Of a DNA stretch of 64,000 nucleotides, positions 25,278 to 33,549 are shown piece by piece. Position 1 is the first letter of the stretch. Each line of letters starts with the position of its first letter. Source of the stretch: Paenibacillus mesophilus (GTDB lineage: Bacteria; Bacillota; Bacilli; Paenibacillales; NBRC-103111); the NCBI RefSeq assembly GCF_005938385.1, contig NZ_VCRA01000036.1:1-64000 (forward strand), in the 5' to 3' direction. The notes under the pieces were generated by a model, which had not been told where the DNA came from, searched no databases, and saw only the letters and a list, made by a program, of their open reading frames with translations. The position numbers and the translations under genes were made by a program.

Positions 25278-26084
25278 ATGAGATTCGATCTTCACACCCA
25301 CCACAAGCGATGCGGCCACGCCGACGGGACAATCCGCGATTATATCGAATCGGCGGTCGCCCAAGGGCTTCAAGTGATCGGCATATCGGATCACTCGCCG
25401 TATTTCGCCGAGGCGGAGGAGCACCCTTGGCCGGGCATTACGATGGCCAAAAGCGACTTCCCCAACTACGTTGCGGAAGTATTGAAGCTGAAAGAGGAAT
25501 ACAAAGACAAGATCGAGGTGCTGCTCGGCGTCGAGTCGGACTTTTTCCCCGAGCATGCCGACGTCTACAAGCGCGTCTACGAGCAGTATCCGTTCGACTA
25601 CATTATCGGCTCGGTGCACAAGTCGGACGGGGTCAGCATTTTCAACAAAAAGCGCTTTAGAAACATGAAGGACTCGGAAATCGTACGCCAAAAGGAAATG
25701 TACTACGATCTGATCCGGCAATCCGCGCAAAGCGGAATGTTCCAAATTCTCGGTCATATCGATGCGATGAAGGCGTATTTCCCGGCATTCGCCGGCATTC
25801 AAACCGATGTGGTCGACGAAACGCTCCGCATCATCGGCCAGAACAAGCTGGCGATCGAGATCAATACGTCCGGCAAAATGAAAGACTGCGGGGGCTGGTA
25901 TCCGGCGGACGACATCCTGGAACGCGCTCTCCATCACGGCGTTTCCGTAACGTTCGGCTCCGACGCCCACGTTCCGAGCCGGGTCGGGGACGAATTCGAG
26001 CAGGTTAAGCGCAGACTGGGAGAGATCGGCTTCAAGGAATGGGTGTTTTTCCGACAAAAGGAGCGGGTTGCGGTGGAGCTGTAG
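25278..26084 (+). CDS. hisJ: Histidinol-phosphatase, PHP type
   Basis: The 268-residue PHP-domain phosphoesterase removes phosphate from L-histidinol phosphate, the penultimate step of histidine synthesis. The four PHP motifs are visible: DLHTHHKRCGHADG at residues 4-17, GISDHSPY, IIGSVHKSDG, and C-terminal GSDAHVPSRVG. Spacing matches the B. subtilis HisJ/YtvP type. ATG follows GGAGGACCCGAC. It is monocistronic, ended by the terminator at 26212. No other his gene is nearby. Confidence 0.88.
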   Translation: MRFDLHTHHKRCGHADGTIRDYIESAVAQGLQVIGISDHSPYFAEAEEHPWPGITMAKSDFPNYVAEVLKLKEEYKDKIEVLLGVESDFFPEHADVYKRVYEQYPFDYIIGSVHKSDGVSIFNKKRFRNMKDSEIVRQKEMYYDLIRQSAQSGMFQILGHIDAMKAYFPAFAGIQTDVVDETLRIIGQNKLAIEINTSGKMKDCGGWYPADDILERALHHGVSVTFGSDAHVPSRVGDEFEQVKRRLGEIGFKEWVFFRQKERVAVEL

Positions 26085-26211
26085 CTCGAATTTGCGGATC
26101 CATACCGAAATTCGTATTTTGTTACACAAATGAAATATTTCTGTTACGTTCCTATAACGTTGGACGGGTATTCTAATAACAAGACCCCCTTTTTAATATA
26201 AACCTTATGGT

Positions 26212-26247
26212 AAAGCCCCCGTCCCGTTGACGAGGGCCCTTTTTTTG
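26212..26247 (+). terminator. Rho-independent terminator of hisJ
   Basis: GCCCCCGTC/GACGAGGGC stem followed by T7. Its body (AAAGCCCCCGTCCCGTTGACGA) recurs almost identically in the terminator at 39396-39426. Confidence 0.8.
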
Positions 26248-26273
26248 TCCTGATTTCGGGGTTTTATAATTTC

Positions 26274-26329
26274 GGGGTCCCCGCAAAGTACTTGGAATAA
26301 GCTTCTAAGCATGGCTCCACTTTGTGGGG
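26274..26329 (+). repeat. Palindromic CCCC...GGGG element, copy 3
   Basis: GGGGTCCCCGCAAAGTACTTGGAATAA...GGCTCCACTTTGTGGGG. The stem CCCCGCAAAGT/ACTTTGTGGGG has one G.T mismatch. It begins 4 bp past the stop of the minus-strand lipoprotein gene and could end or stabilise that transcript. Confidence 0.75.
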
Positions 26330-26333
26330 TGTT

Positions 26334-27662
26334 TTATTTGGATGCGGCTTCCGCCTCCTGAATTTGTTTGTTGATTCGCTCCGCCGCTTCGCGCAGAGCC
26401 GTATTCACATCCTTGCCGCCAAACACGACATCCTTCATGACCGTGTTGAACTCCCCGATGCCGTTGCCGTTGTATTTGTTTACCGAGCCTGCCGGGGCGT
26501 ATTGATCCGGTTGGAACGCTTTAACATTTTTCCCGGCGTACACCGGATTGTTTTGACCGAACGATTGCCGCAGCGATTTGTTGCTTGAGGTGGTGAGAAA
26601 TCTGCCTTCCTTCAATCGTGCGGACTGGTATTCCTCGGTCGTCAGGTAAGCGATCGCCTCGAACGCCTGATCCTTGTACTGGCTCATCGAAGTGACGTAG
26701 AAGTAGGTCGGGTATGCCTGCGGTCCCACACCCGGCTTATCTTTGAGCACGGGGAACGAAGCCAAATTCCAGTTCAAATTGCCAAGCTCCTGAGGGGAGT
26801 GCAGAGCGGTCAAAGCGATGAACATCGCTACATTCCTGTCTTTGAAAAACCGGTTTCGCTCGTGCGGCTCGGAAATTTGATTCGACTTGATGTCGGCAAA
26901 GCCCGGAAGCTTGTAGAACCGGAGCAAATTATCAGCGAAGCTTTTCCATCGCGAGTCGGTGTCGAATGTGGACTTCTTCGTGTCGCTCAGGACGAGCGGA
27001 ATCGAGAGCTGATTCATCATCGCCAAATGGCCGTGCGACGATCCCAGACCGTAGTAAGTAACTCCGGCATCCGTGCGGGTAAGCGACTTGCTCAAGTCAT
27101 ACAATTCGTCCCAGGTCATGCCGTCCTTCGGATACGGGACGCCGAATTTGTCGAATATATCCTTGTTGTAGTAAATCGTTGAAGGGGGCGTATACACCGG
27201 CAGCCCATAAATCCCTCCGCGCGCAAATTGTTTGGCTATATCCACCATCGTCGGCTCGAGCTGGTTCAGATTGTAGTTGTGCTTCTTGATCATCGGGCTG
27301 ATATCGTACTCCAGCTTGTTTTCCTGCAAATAGGTGGGACTTGCCCCGATCGAGGCGAAAATGATGTCGATCTTCTGTCCGGCGGCGAGCAGCTCCGGAA
27401 TTTTGCCCCCGGCGATATATTTGATCGTGATATGTGGGAATTTGGCCGTAATCGGCTGAGCGAACGTTTTCATGAAATCGGCCTCGGGCCAATCCGCCGG
27501 AAACGGAAAGTAAACGGACAGCTCGGCCGGTTCTTTGCTGATTGGAACCGCGGCGGCCTCTTTGGACGGATCGGTAACGGTCTTATCGGAGCCGCAGGCC
27601 GATACAAGCATGGCAAGGCCAAGGCAAAGCGGCAAAAATGCGGCATGCCTTCTTATACACAT
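26334..27662 (-). CDS. Extracellular sugar-binding lipoprotein (ABC importer family 1), copy A
   Basis: The 442-residue protein has a type II signal peptide with lipobox LVSAC (lipid-anchored Cys at about residue 23). The body is a family 1 solute-binding protein (ELLAAGQKIDIIFA, IYYNKDIFDKFGVPYPKDGMTWDELYDLSKSLT). It resembles the lipoprotein at 30115, sharing for example YYNKxxFDKFGVPYP and LTRxDxGVxYxG. No permease gene adjoins it. It is the last gene of the accessory locus; four hairpins precede it and a palindromic element follows. It probably delivers an oligosaccharide to permeases encoded elsewhere. Confidence 0.9.
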   Translation of the reverse strand: MCIRRHAAFLPLCLGLAMLVSACGSDKTVTDPSKEAAAVPISKEPAELSVYFPFPADWPEADFMKTFAQPITAKFPHITIKYIAGGKIPELLAAGQKIDIIFASIGASPTYLQENKLEYDISPMIKKHNYNLNQLEPTMVDIAKQFARGGIYGLPVYTPPSTIYYNKDIFDKFGVPYPKDGMTWDELYDLSKSLTRTDAGVTYYGLGSSHGHLAMMNQLSIPLVLSDTKKSTFDTDSRWKSFADNLLRFYKLPGFADIKSNQISEPHERNRFFKDRNVAMFIALTALHSPQELGNLNWNLASFPVLKDKPGVGPQAYPTYFYVTSMSQYKDQAFEAIAYLTTEEYQSARLKEGRFLTTSSNKSLRQSFGQNNPVYAGKNVKAFQPDQYAPAGSVNKYNGNGIGEFNTVMKDVVFGGKDVNTALREAAERINKQIQEAEAASK

Positions 27663-27686
27663 GGATAGAACCCCCTGTTATTTTAT

Positions 27687-27791
27687 CCCGATTTACTTTA
27701 TCGGGTTAAGACCCCCGCCTCTATAGGCGGGCTTTGAATCAGGTGGAGTAGAGTCTCCATCTGATTCCCCGATGTTCAGCCTTAGCTGAAC
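27687..27791 (-). ncRNA. Four tandem stem-loops between the tail-spike-like gene and lipoprotein A
   Basis: In 105 nt there are four adjacent hairpins: CCCGAT/ATCGGG (27687-27705), CCCGCCT/AGGCGGG (27714-27731), a 12-bp stem with one G.U pair, AATCAGGTGGAG/CTCCATCTGATT (27737-27766), and GTTCAGC/GCTGAAC (27774-27791). Loops are 4-7 nt. No T-tract follows, so simple termination is unlikely. This could be an intercistronic RNA processing or stability element, or the structured end of a degraded IS200/IS605-type element. No transposase is present. Confidence 0.45.
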
Positions 27792-27799
27792 GAGTTCAC

Positions 27800-29998
27800 T
27801 TACAACCCGGCCTTGTTCAGGCGGGCTTCTATGGCATCGAGACGCTCCCAGCATTGTTGAATCGACCTTACGACGGGTGGAATGAACTCATCGTAGCCGA
27901 GCGTCTGCACATCGGCTCCGCCGCCAACCGAATGGTCCTGATAGCCGCCGAACTCCACTCCCAATTTGTCGCAAAGCGTCTTCACCTCTTGCGCGATGAA
28001 CCAATGGTGGTAACGCGTCCGCTTGCGGGAGCCGTCCTTCGGATGCTCGGTAAGGTTACCGGCCGCGTCCATGGAACGATAGTCGTCTCGCAAATCCCAT
28101 CGGCCGTCGACAGGACGCAAGCCGAGAATAAATTCGATCCCGAGCACGGTGTCCCGGATATCCGCCTTGTCGCGGGCATCCGATCGGTTCTGAACGGTTC
28201 CGTACACGTAAGTCGTCGTACTGCTGTTGCCCAATTGAATCTGGTCCGATCCGGTGACGGCCGCCTGATACCCGATGGACACGGAATTGTTATACGCCGT
28301 AGTGACATTGGTCGCCGGGTTGTACGAGCCTACTTGGGCTTGATAGCCGAGCGCTACGTTGTTGTTGCCGTAAGCTTTCGCTTCGTGTCCGACGCTTGTG
28401 GAGAACGAATAATTGTAAGGTCCCCCGGCGCCTATGTGCGGACCGCTCATCGAGCCGATCGCTACGTTTCCGACGCTGCCGATGTTGAAGCCGGCCATGT
28501 AGCCGACCGCTACGTTGTAGCTGCCCGCCTTGTTCCTCTCCAACGCCTTCCAGCCCCAAGCGGAATTATAGCTGCCGGTGATCGAAAATGCGGCCGACCG
28601 GAACCCGCCGACCGTATTCGCGATGCCGCAAGCATTCATAGTCAGCGTCTTATAGCCGATAGATGTATTCTCCATCCCTTTCTGACTGAACTTCTGCGCG
28701 CTGTAGCCGACAGCGGTGTTCCCGGAGCCTTCGCAGTACTGCATCGCCATGTCGCCAATGGCCGTATTCTCGTCCCCGTCGATCGTGCTGGCCAAAGCCC
28801 GGGCGCCGACAGCCACGTTGTGAGCTCCCTCCGATGTCTGCTTGCCGTCGCCGTTAATGAGCTGGAGCGTCTGGTGGTCCCCGAGACCGACCGTGCCGTA
28901 ATTGCCGTTCGAAATTTTGACGCCCCACTGATCGAGCAGCGTAGTGTCTCCTTGCCCGACAAGTCCCAAAGCCGAAACGAGCGGCTTCGCGATTTTGATC
29001 AGCTCGACGCTCTGGATTTCGCCGCGCCATGTCGAATTGGCGCCTGTCGATATTTCGAAGGTGACGTTGCCCGACAGGTTGGCTCCGTCCACCGTATTGT
29101 TCGTCAGCAGCGTGTAGGACCAGACGGTTGCGCTGATCGGTCTGAGCTGCTCCGCACCAGTACCGTTCGGCATCACCCCCGCCGACATATAGGCGCCTGC
29201 TACGGTCACGCCGTTCTCCTGGAACAGCTTCTCTGGTCCGTAAAGGTCTTTGTTGCCAAGTCTGAAATTGATGACCCCGTCGGCTGTCGTCGTCAGCTTC
29301 ACCCGCAGCAAATAGACGGTTCTGCGCTCGGCGAAAACAGTCGTTTTCGCGCTGGATGCACCGGCGGCAAGGTGAGTAATCCGGTCGGGGCCACCGGCCG
29401 CCGTAAATCCGCTCAACGTCCAACCGGAAGCCGAGCTTGCAAAGGTCGGATTGCCGATCTTGTTGTCCGTCCCGATCACGGCGAAATCGGAACGCGTCAA
29501 GACGTGTACGCCTGCAGGCAAAATCCGTCCGCCGACCAGCGAGTCCGCCGGCACGACGAACGAGCCGCTGCCGAGCTGCCCGCACATCGCCGTAAAGGCG
29601 GCCGTATCGTCGGTTATGCCGTCGCAAACCGCGCCAAAGTCGGCGATACTGGCCAGCTCGCGCAATTTGCCGCCGACCGTGCGCTCCGGCATTCCGCCGG
29701 AGTACTGGAACGTTACGCTATCCGCTTCCATGACGCCCTCCCCGCCTAGGAACGGTCGCCCCGGAGGGAGTCCCTCCGGAGGCCGGCCCGCTCCATTGTA
29801 TACTTTCCCCGATACAGTGCCTCCGTTTAAGCTGCTTGCTGTACTACCGTTCACGAGCCCTCCGGCTACGGCCGCGATGCCGGCCATGCCCATGCCGGCG
29901 AGCAGGTGTCTGCGGCTTATTTTGCCGCCGGTGTCCACTTGAACCCGTTCGAATGCTTCCATGTCCTTCTTGATCTCGGATTGCTTGTTTTTATCCAT
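27800..29998 (-). CDS. Tat-signal tail-spike-like fibre with YadA-type head repeats and S74 chaperone domain
   Basis: The 732-residue protein starts at ATG 29998 with AGGAGG upstream. A twin-arginine signal lies at residues 26-55 (KISRRHLLAG then a hydrophobic stretch). Residues 117-150 (ADFGAVCDGITDDTAAF) match the start of pectate-lyase-like tail-spike beta-helices. A beta-rich region of about 200 residues follows. About eleven NxAxGxxA repeats at 394-585 (NVAVGARAL, NTAIGDMAM, NTAVGYSAQ) form a YadA-head-like segment. The C-terminal 129 residues are a peptidase S74 intramolecular chaperone: S606 and K611 in NRSDARDK, FIAQEV, and YDEFIPPVVRSIQ. Trimerisation and self-cleavage before S606 are expected from the family. 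It sits between two sugar-binding lipoproteins, with no phage genes near. Confidence 0.88.
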   Translation of the reverse strand: MDKNKQSEIKKDMEAFERVQVDTGGKISRRHLLAGMGMAGIAAVAGGLVNGSTASSLNGGTVSGKVYNGAGRPPEGLPPGRPFLGGEGVMEADSVTFQYSGGMPERTVGGKLRELASIADFGAVCDGITDDTAAFTAMCGQLGSGSFVVPADSLVGGRILPAGVHVLTRSDFAVIGTDNKIGNPTFASSASGWTLSGFTAAGGPDRITHLAAGASSAKTTVFAERRTVYLLRVKLTTTADGVINFRLGNKDLYGPEKLFQENGVTVAGAYMSAGVMPNGTGAEQLRPISATVWSYTLLTNNTVDGANLSGNVTFEISTGANSTWRGEIQSVELIKIAKPLVSALGLVGQGDTTLLDQWGVKISNGNYGTVGLGDHQTLQLINGDGKQTSEGAHNVAVGARALASTIDGDENTAIGDMAMQYCEGSGNTAVGYSAQKFSQKGMENTSIGYKTLTMNACGIANTVGGFRSAAFSITGSYNSAWGWKALERNKAGSYNVAVGYMAGFNIGSVGNVAIGSMSGPHIGAGGPYNYSFSTSVGHEAKAYGNNNVALGYQAQVGSYNPATNVTTAYNNSVSIGYQAAVTGSDQIQLGNSSTTTYVYGTVQNRSDARDKADIRDTVLGIEFILGLRPVDGRWDLRDDYRSMDAAGNLTEHPKDGSRKRTRYHHWFIAQEVKTLCDKLGVEFGGYQDHSVGGGADVQTLGYDEFIPPVVRSIQQCWERLDAIEARLNKAGL

Positions 29999-30114
29999 AG
30001 TAATCCTCCTAAATAGATGTTTTTCGAAGGAAGAGCGGCGCTTCGTCAGGGATTGCGAAAGCGAGCTGCGGGCGATATAGGACAAGACGAAGGCGGTGTT
30101 TTGGGCGGAAGTCT

Positions 30115-31440
30115 TTACTTCGTTTTGATGTTTTGCTCGATGGTTTTATTCGCGTTCTCGACCGCTTCGCGGAAAGACGTGTTGATATCTTTCGTACCGA
30201 GAGCCGTTTCGACGTATACGCCGACAAGCTGCGCCGCCGGAATGGACACATATTTGAAATAGGGCGATTTATCCGCATATTTATCCGGGATAAGCGCTTT
30301 GACGTTCTTGCCTTTGAGATCGGGCAGCGCCGAGCCGAACGTTCCCATACCCGATTTGTCCTTCAGCACGGGGATCGAGCCTTCTTGAAACAACCCTGCC
30401 TGAACCCGGGCCGCGCTCATCTCGGCCGCCGCCAAATATGCCGCTTCCTTGCTGCCGCTGTTCGAGGTGACGTACCACATGATGATTTCCGGCTGCGGCC
30501 CTACGCCCGGTGCCTCTTTAAAGTCCGGATACGTCACGACGTCCCAGTTGACCGTCTCTCCCGTGCTCGCTCTCGGAAAATCCGAAGTCATCATCGTGGC
30601 CATGGCAAGCGTCTGCTCCTTCCGGAACCAATCCCTCGCCTTATTGTTGTTGATATTGCTTCTCTGCAGGTCGTACTCCGGTATTTGCAGAGGCCGGATC
30701 AGTTGCTTTACGTAATCTTTCATCCGGTCGGTTTCGAATACCGCTTTATTCGTCCCGGAGTCCGCAAGCGGCATGGAGAAAGGATTGAACCGGAACGAAT
30801 TGTTGATCGCGCCGTCGGCGTAGCCCCGGTACGCGACTCCGCCGTCGCTTCGCGTCAGCTTCTTGGAAGTCTCGACCAGCTGATCCCAGCTCCACTTGGC
30901 GGCGGGGTACGGAACTCCGAACTTGTCGAACAAGCTTTTGTTGTAATAGAGGGCCAACGTCTGAAGCTGTGTCGGGATCGCCGGTATTTTGCCCCCGTTG
31001 AACGACCGGATGTAATTCGCCACGACCGGCTCCAGCGCATTGATGTCATAGGAATACCGCTTCATCGGATCGGACAAATCCGAATCCAGGCCCAAATCCT
31101 TCAGCAGCGCCAATTCATTCTCCGTCGCGTAGATCAGATCGATCTTCGTCCCGCTGGCGACCAATTGATCCAACGTTCCGTTCGACCGGTTGAGCACCTT
31201 GAAGGAGAGATTCGGGTATTTCTTGACTATGTATTTCCCCTCCGTCTCCATGAATAGCTGCTGCGTCATGCCCCACGGATGGTACAGAGTCAGCTCCGTC
31301 GGCTTGTCGATCGTCGGCTCCTTGACCGCCTGGATGTCGGGCTTGGCCTCCCCTTTGTCCGGAGCCTTCCCGCTGCACGAAGCGGCCAGCATCATAACGA
31401 GAATCCATAATGACAACGCTTTCAAACTTTTCCCCAACAT
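30115..31440 (-). CDS. Extracellular sugar-binding lipoprotein (ABC importer family 1), copy B
   Basis: The 441-residue lipoprotein has a signal peptide ending in lipobox LAASC. It is a family 1 solute-binding protein (LVASGTKIDLIYA, LYYNKSLFDKFGVPYPAAKWSWDQL), related to copy A and perhaps a duplicate. The ATG has AGGGGGA upstream. It follows the ceramidase-like gene by 43 bp on the same strand. There are no cognate permeases in the locus. Binding-site residues (Trp/Tyr around LYHPWGM and PTQLQTLAL) suggest a carbohydrate, but the identity is open. Confidence 0.9.
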   Translation of the reverse strand: MLGKSLKALSLWILVMMLAASCSGKAPDKGEAKPDIQAVKEPTIDKPTELTLYHPWGMTQQLFMETEGKYIVKKYPNLSFKVLNRSNGTLDQLVASGTKIDLIYATENELALLKDLGLDSDLSDPMKRYSYDINALEPVVANYIRSFNGGKIPAIPTQLQTLALYYNKSLFDKFGVPYPAAKWSWDQLVETSKKLTRSDGGVAYRGYADGAINNSFRFNPFSMPLADSGTNKAVFETDRMKDYVKQLIRPLQIPEYDLQRSNINNNKARDWFRKEQTLAMATMMTSDFPRASTGETVNWDVVTYPDFKEAPGVGPQPEIIMWYVTSNSGSKEAAYLAAAEMSAARVQAGLFQEGSIPVLKDKSGMGTFGSALPDLKGKNVKALIPDKYADKSPYFKYVSIPAAQLVGVYVETALGTKDINTSFREAVENANKTIEQNIKTK

Positions 31441-31483
31441 TGGTGTTCCCCCTAATAAAGCTTTTTACAATGCCGTCATAGTC

Positions 31484-32674
31484 TCAAGCGTGCAAATTCC
31501 GGATCAGGTCAGCCGTTTCTTCGGCAAAAATCGGGCATGCCTCTTCCGAGTACGGGGTCGTTTTGATTTCGTAGCCGCCCAAGCCGTCCCGGAATGCCGC
31601 CACTGTCGGAAGGTAACCGCTGTACCCGTTTGCGAGTCCCGCGAGTAGCGTATGCGGGAACGGCGAACCGCTCCGAAGCGGTCCGGTAAAACTGTTGAAT
31701 ATTTCACCGGAAGTGGATAACAGAACAGCCTCTCCGATTCTCAGCCCGTGAATCGACATAGGAACATACGGCATATAGTAGCCTTCCTTTGCAGGCAAGC
31801 GGATCGTCTTCTCCTCGCTCCGCAGCGGGAGCCCATCTATAGCCGACAGTCGGGCGGCAGTCCGCTCGATGTCCCCGCACAAGCGATGCCCCATCTCCCG
31901 GACCAGAGGATACGTATCCTCCGTCTCCGTTCTGTAATGGCCGACAGGTCCGACATCGCCGGAAAACCCTTGGATAAACAACGAAACGAATCCGTCCCCG
32001 TACCGCTCCTCCAGTTCGTTCATCGCCAGACCGACAAACTCGCCCGACACCCGCCCGATCGTATTCATCAGCAGCGTCGGGTGTACGGCGCAATTCACCA
32101 GCGCTCCGATGGGATGTCCTTCCGTCGTTTCGAATACGAGAACTTGCAGGGAACGGTCGATCGGAATGGAATCGTTATGCTGCAGACGGGGCCGCCGATT
32201 GACCGACACGGTGCACTCCCCCGAAGCGGCTTTCAAGCGGACCGGTTGAAGCTCCTGCATCAAGTCCCGGATAGCGGCGGTTACGCGCGACGTATATTTA
32301 CGGCTGAAGTAGGCAGGCGCACTATGCGTATGCGTGGCTATTACCGTTACTGACGATTCTTCCCCTTCCGCAGCCTCTCCCCATTCGCGTCGCGTCCCTT
32401 CCGCAAACGTGTTCGCAAAATAATTGTACTTTCCGCCGTTATCGCTCGGTCTGACGGGAAGAAAAGGAACCTCGCTCGTCACACAGCTGTCGATGCCGAT
32501 GATCACCTTCCTTGCCCGGCCATCGTCGAGCAGCAGGATTCTGGCATAAATATCGTCGAGTACGTCTTTGGCGGGATCGGCGATGTTCGCGGCCGCATCA
32601 TAGCCTTGCAGCGGCGCGTGCTCTTCAGGGGTCATTTTCACTTTGCCGAATGCCGCTTTCAATTGTTCTGCCAT
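31484..32674 (-). CDS. Neutral ceramidase-like hydrolase
   Basis: The 396-residue protein from ATG 32674 (GAGGTGA 6 nt upstream) matches the N-terminal fold of neutral/alkaline non-lysosomal ceramidases. The start KVKMTPEEHAPLQGYDAA corresponds to the family xxDITP-GYA region. His-rich metal motifs are VIATHTHSAPAY and VNCAVHPTLL, and FIQGFSGDVGPVGHY matches the conserved G-x-x-G-D-V-x-P segment. No secretion signal is seen and the ceramidase C-terminal domain is missing, so it is a cytoplasmic amidase/esterase homologue of unknown substrate. It is common next to sugar-isomerase genes in Paenibacillus-type loci. It lies 5 bp after the TIM-barrel isomerase. Confidence 0.8.
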   Translation of the reverse strand: MAEQLKAAFGKVKMTPEEHAPLQGYDAAANIADPAKDVLDDIYARILLLDDGRARKVIIGIDSCVTSEVPFLPVRPSDNGGKYNYFANTFAEGTRREWGEAAEGEESSVTVIATHTHSAPAYFSRKYTSRVTAAIRDLMQELQPVRLKAASGECTVSVNRRPRLQHNDSIPIDRSLQVLVFETTEGHPIGALVNCAVHPTLLMNTIGRVSGEFVGLAMNELEERYGDGFVSLFIQGFSGDVGPVGHYRTETEDTYPLVREMGHRLCGDIERTAARLSAIDGLPLRSEEKTIRLPAKEGYYMPYVPMSIHGLRIGEAVLLSTSGEIFNSFTGPLRSGSPFPHTLLAGLANGYSGYLPTVAAFRDGLGGYEIKTTPYSEEACPIFAEETADLIRNLHA

Positions 32675-32679
32675 TCTGT

Positions 32680-33543
32680 TCACCTCTCCCGGATCGGAAT
32701 ACCCAGCTTGTTTTCTACGAAATCGCGGCATATACGCAGGCTTTCGTAAGGCGTGCTCGTCGATTTGTCGATCTCTACCGTAAGCCAGCCGTCATAGCCG
32801 ATTTCATTCAAAGCGTCGATGATCGGCTGGAAATCGATCGGCCCGAGCCCGAGCTCGCAAAATACCGGCAGCGCTTCGTTCCCCATCAGCATCGGAAAAT
32901 CTTCGATTCTCGCTTCCGAGGGCATCAAATCTTTCAGATGCACATAGGCGACACGCTCGGAGTAGCGTCGGATCATCGCGGCCGCATCCATCCCCGCCCC
33001 GGTCAAATGGGCCGTATCCGGAGCGAAATATACTTCCGGCGCGGACAGCTCCATCAGAGCGTCCAGCTCGTTCTCGTCCTGCAGCTCCGTCCACAGATGC
33101 GGATGCACGCATGACTTGACGCCGTATTCGAGCGTTCGCTTGGCCGTCTCGTTGATCGTCAAGGCGGCTTGCTTCGTCTCCTCTGCCGTAGTCGGCCCGC
33201 CGCGCGGCCCTCCCGGACCGAGCACGATATGCGATGCGCCGCATCCCGCCGCTATTCGCGCCAGCCGCGCATTAAATTCGACGATGTCCTGCCGCCTCGC
33301 CGGGTCGGCAAAACGCCGGCCCGCTTGGCCGGAGGCGCCGCCATATACGCCGGACATCGCAAGGCCGTAGCGATCGAGCGTTTCCAGCAGCTCGCTCTCC
33401 CTGCCTTCATGCTGCAGGACGAAGGTCGGCCACGGCTCGATCGCCTTGTAGCCGAGCGCCGCCGCCTCCTCGAACCCTCTTAGATGATCGTGCCCCCACG
33501 TTATCGAGTGAACAGCCACTTTTCCTTTAAACTCCGCCGCCAA
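32680..33543 (-). CDS. Sugar phosphate isomerase/epimerase (AP-endonuclease-2/IolE-like TIM barrel)
   Basis: The 287-residue TIM barrel of the xylose-isomerase-like superfamily has conserved metal-site segments HITWGHDHLRGFEE-like at the N-terminus, CVHPHLWTELQDENELDAL, FAPDTAHLTGAGMD, YVHLKDL and LTVEIDKS. These supply the Glu, Asp, His and Glu ligands of IolE and epimerases. The start is TTG 33543 with GGAGGTGA, which overlaps the stop of the preceding gene, indicating tight coupling. It probably isomerises or epimerises a keto-sugar or cyclitol made by the locus dehydrogenase. Exact substrate unknown. Confidence 0.85.
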   Translation of the reverse strand: MAAEFKGKVAVHSITWGHDHLRGFEEAAALGYKAIEPWPTFVLQHEGRESELLETLDRYGLAMSGVYGGASGQAGRRFADPARRQDIVEFNARLARIAAGCGASHIVLGPGGPRGGPTTAEETKQAALTINETAKRTLEYGVKSCVHPHLWTELQDENELDALMELSAPEVYFAPDTAHLTGAGMDAAAMIRRYSERVAYVHLKDLMPSEARIEDFPMLMGNEALPVFCELGLGPIDFQPIIDALNEIGYDGWLTVEIDKSTSTPYESLRICRDFVENKLGIPIRER

Positions 33544-33549
33544 ATACCG

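Noticed and set aside
27800..31440. Prophage
   Set aside because: Only the S74-type fibre is phage-like. There is no integrase, terminase, capsid, tail or lysis gene, and the neighbours are sugar-binding lipoproteins.
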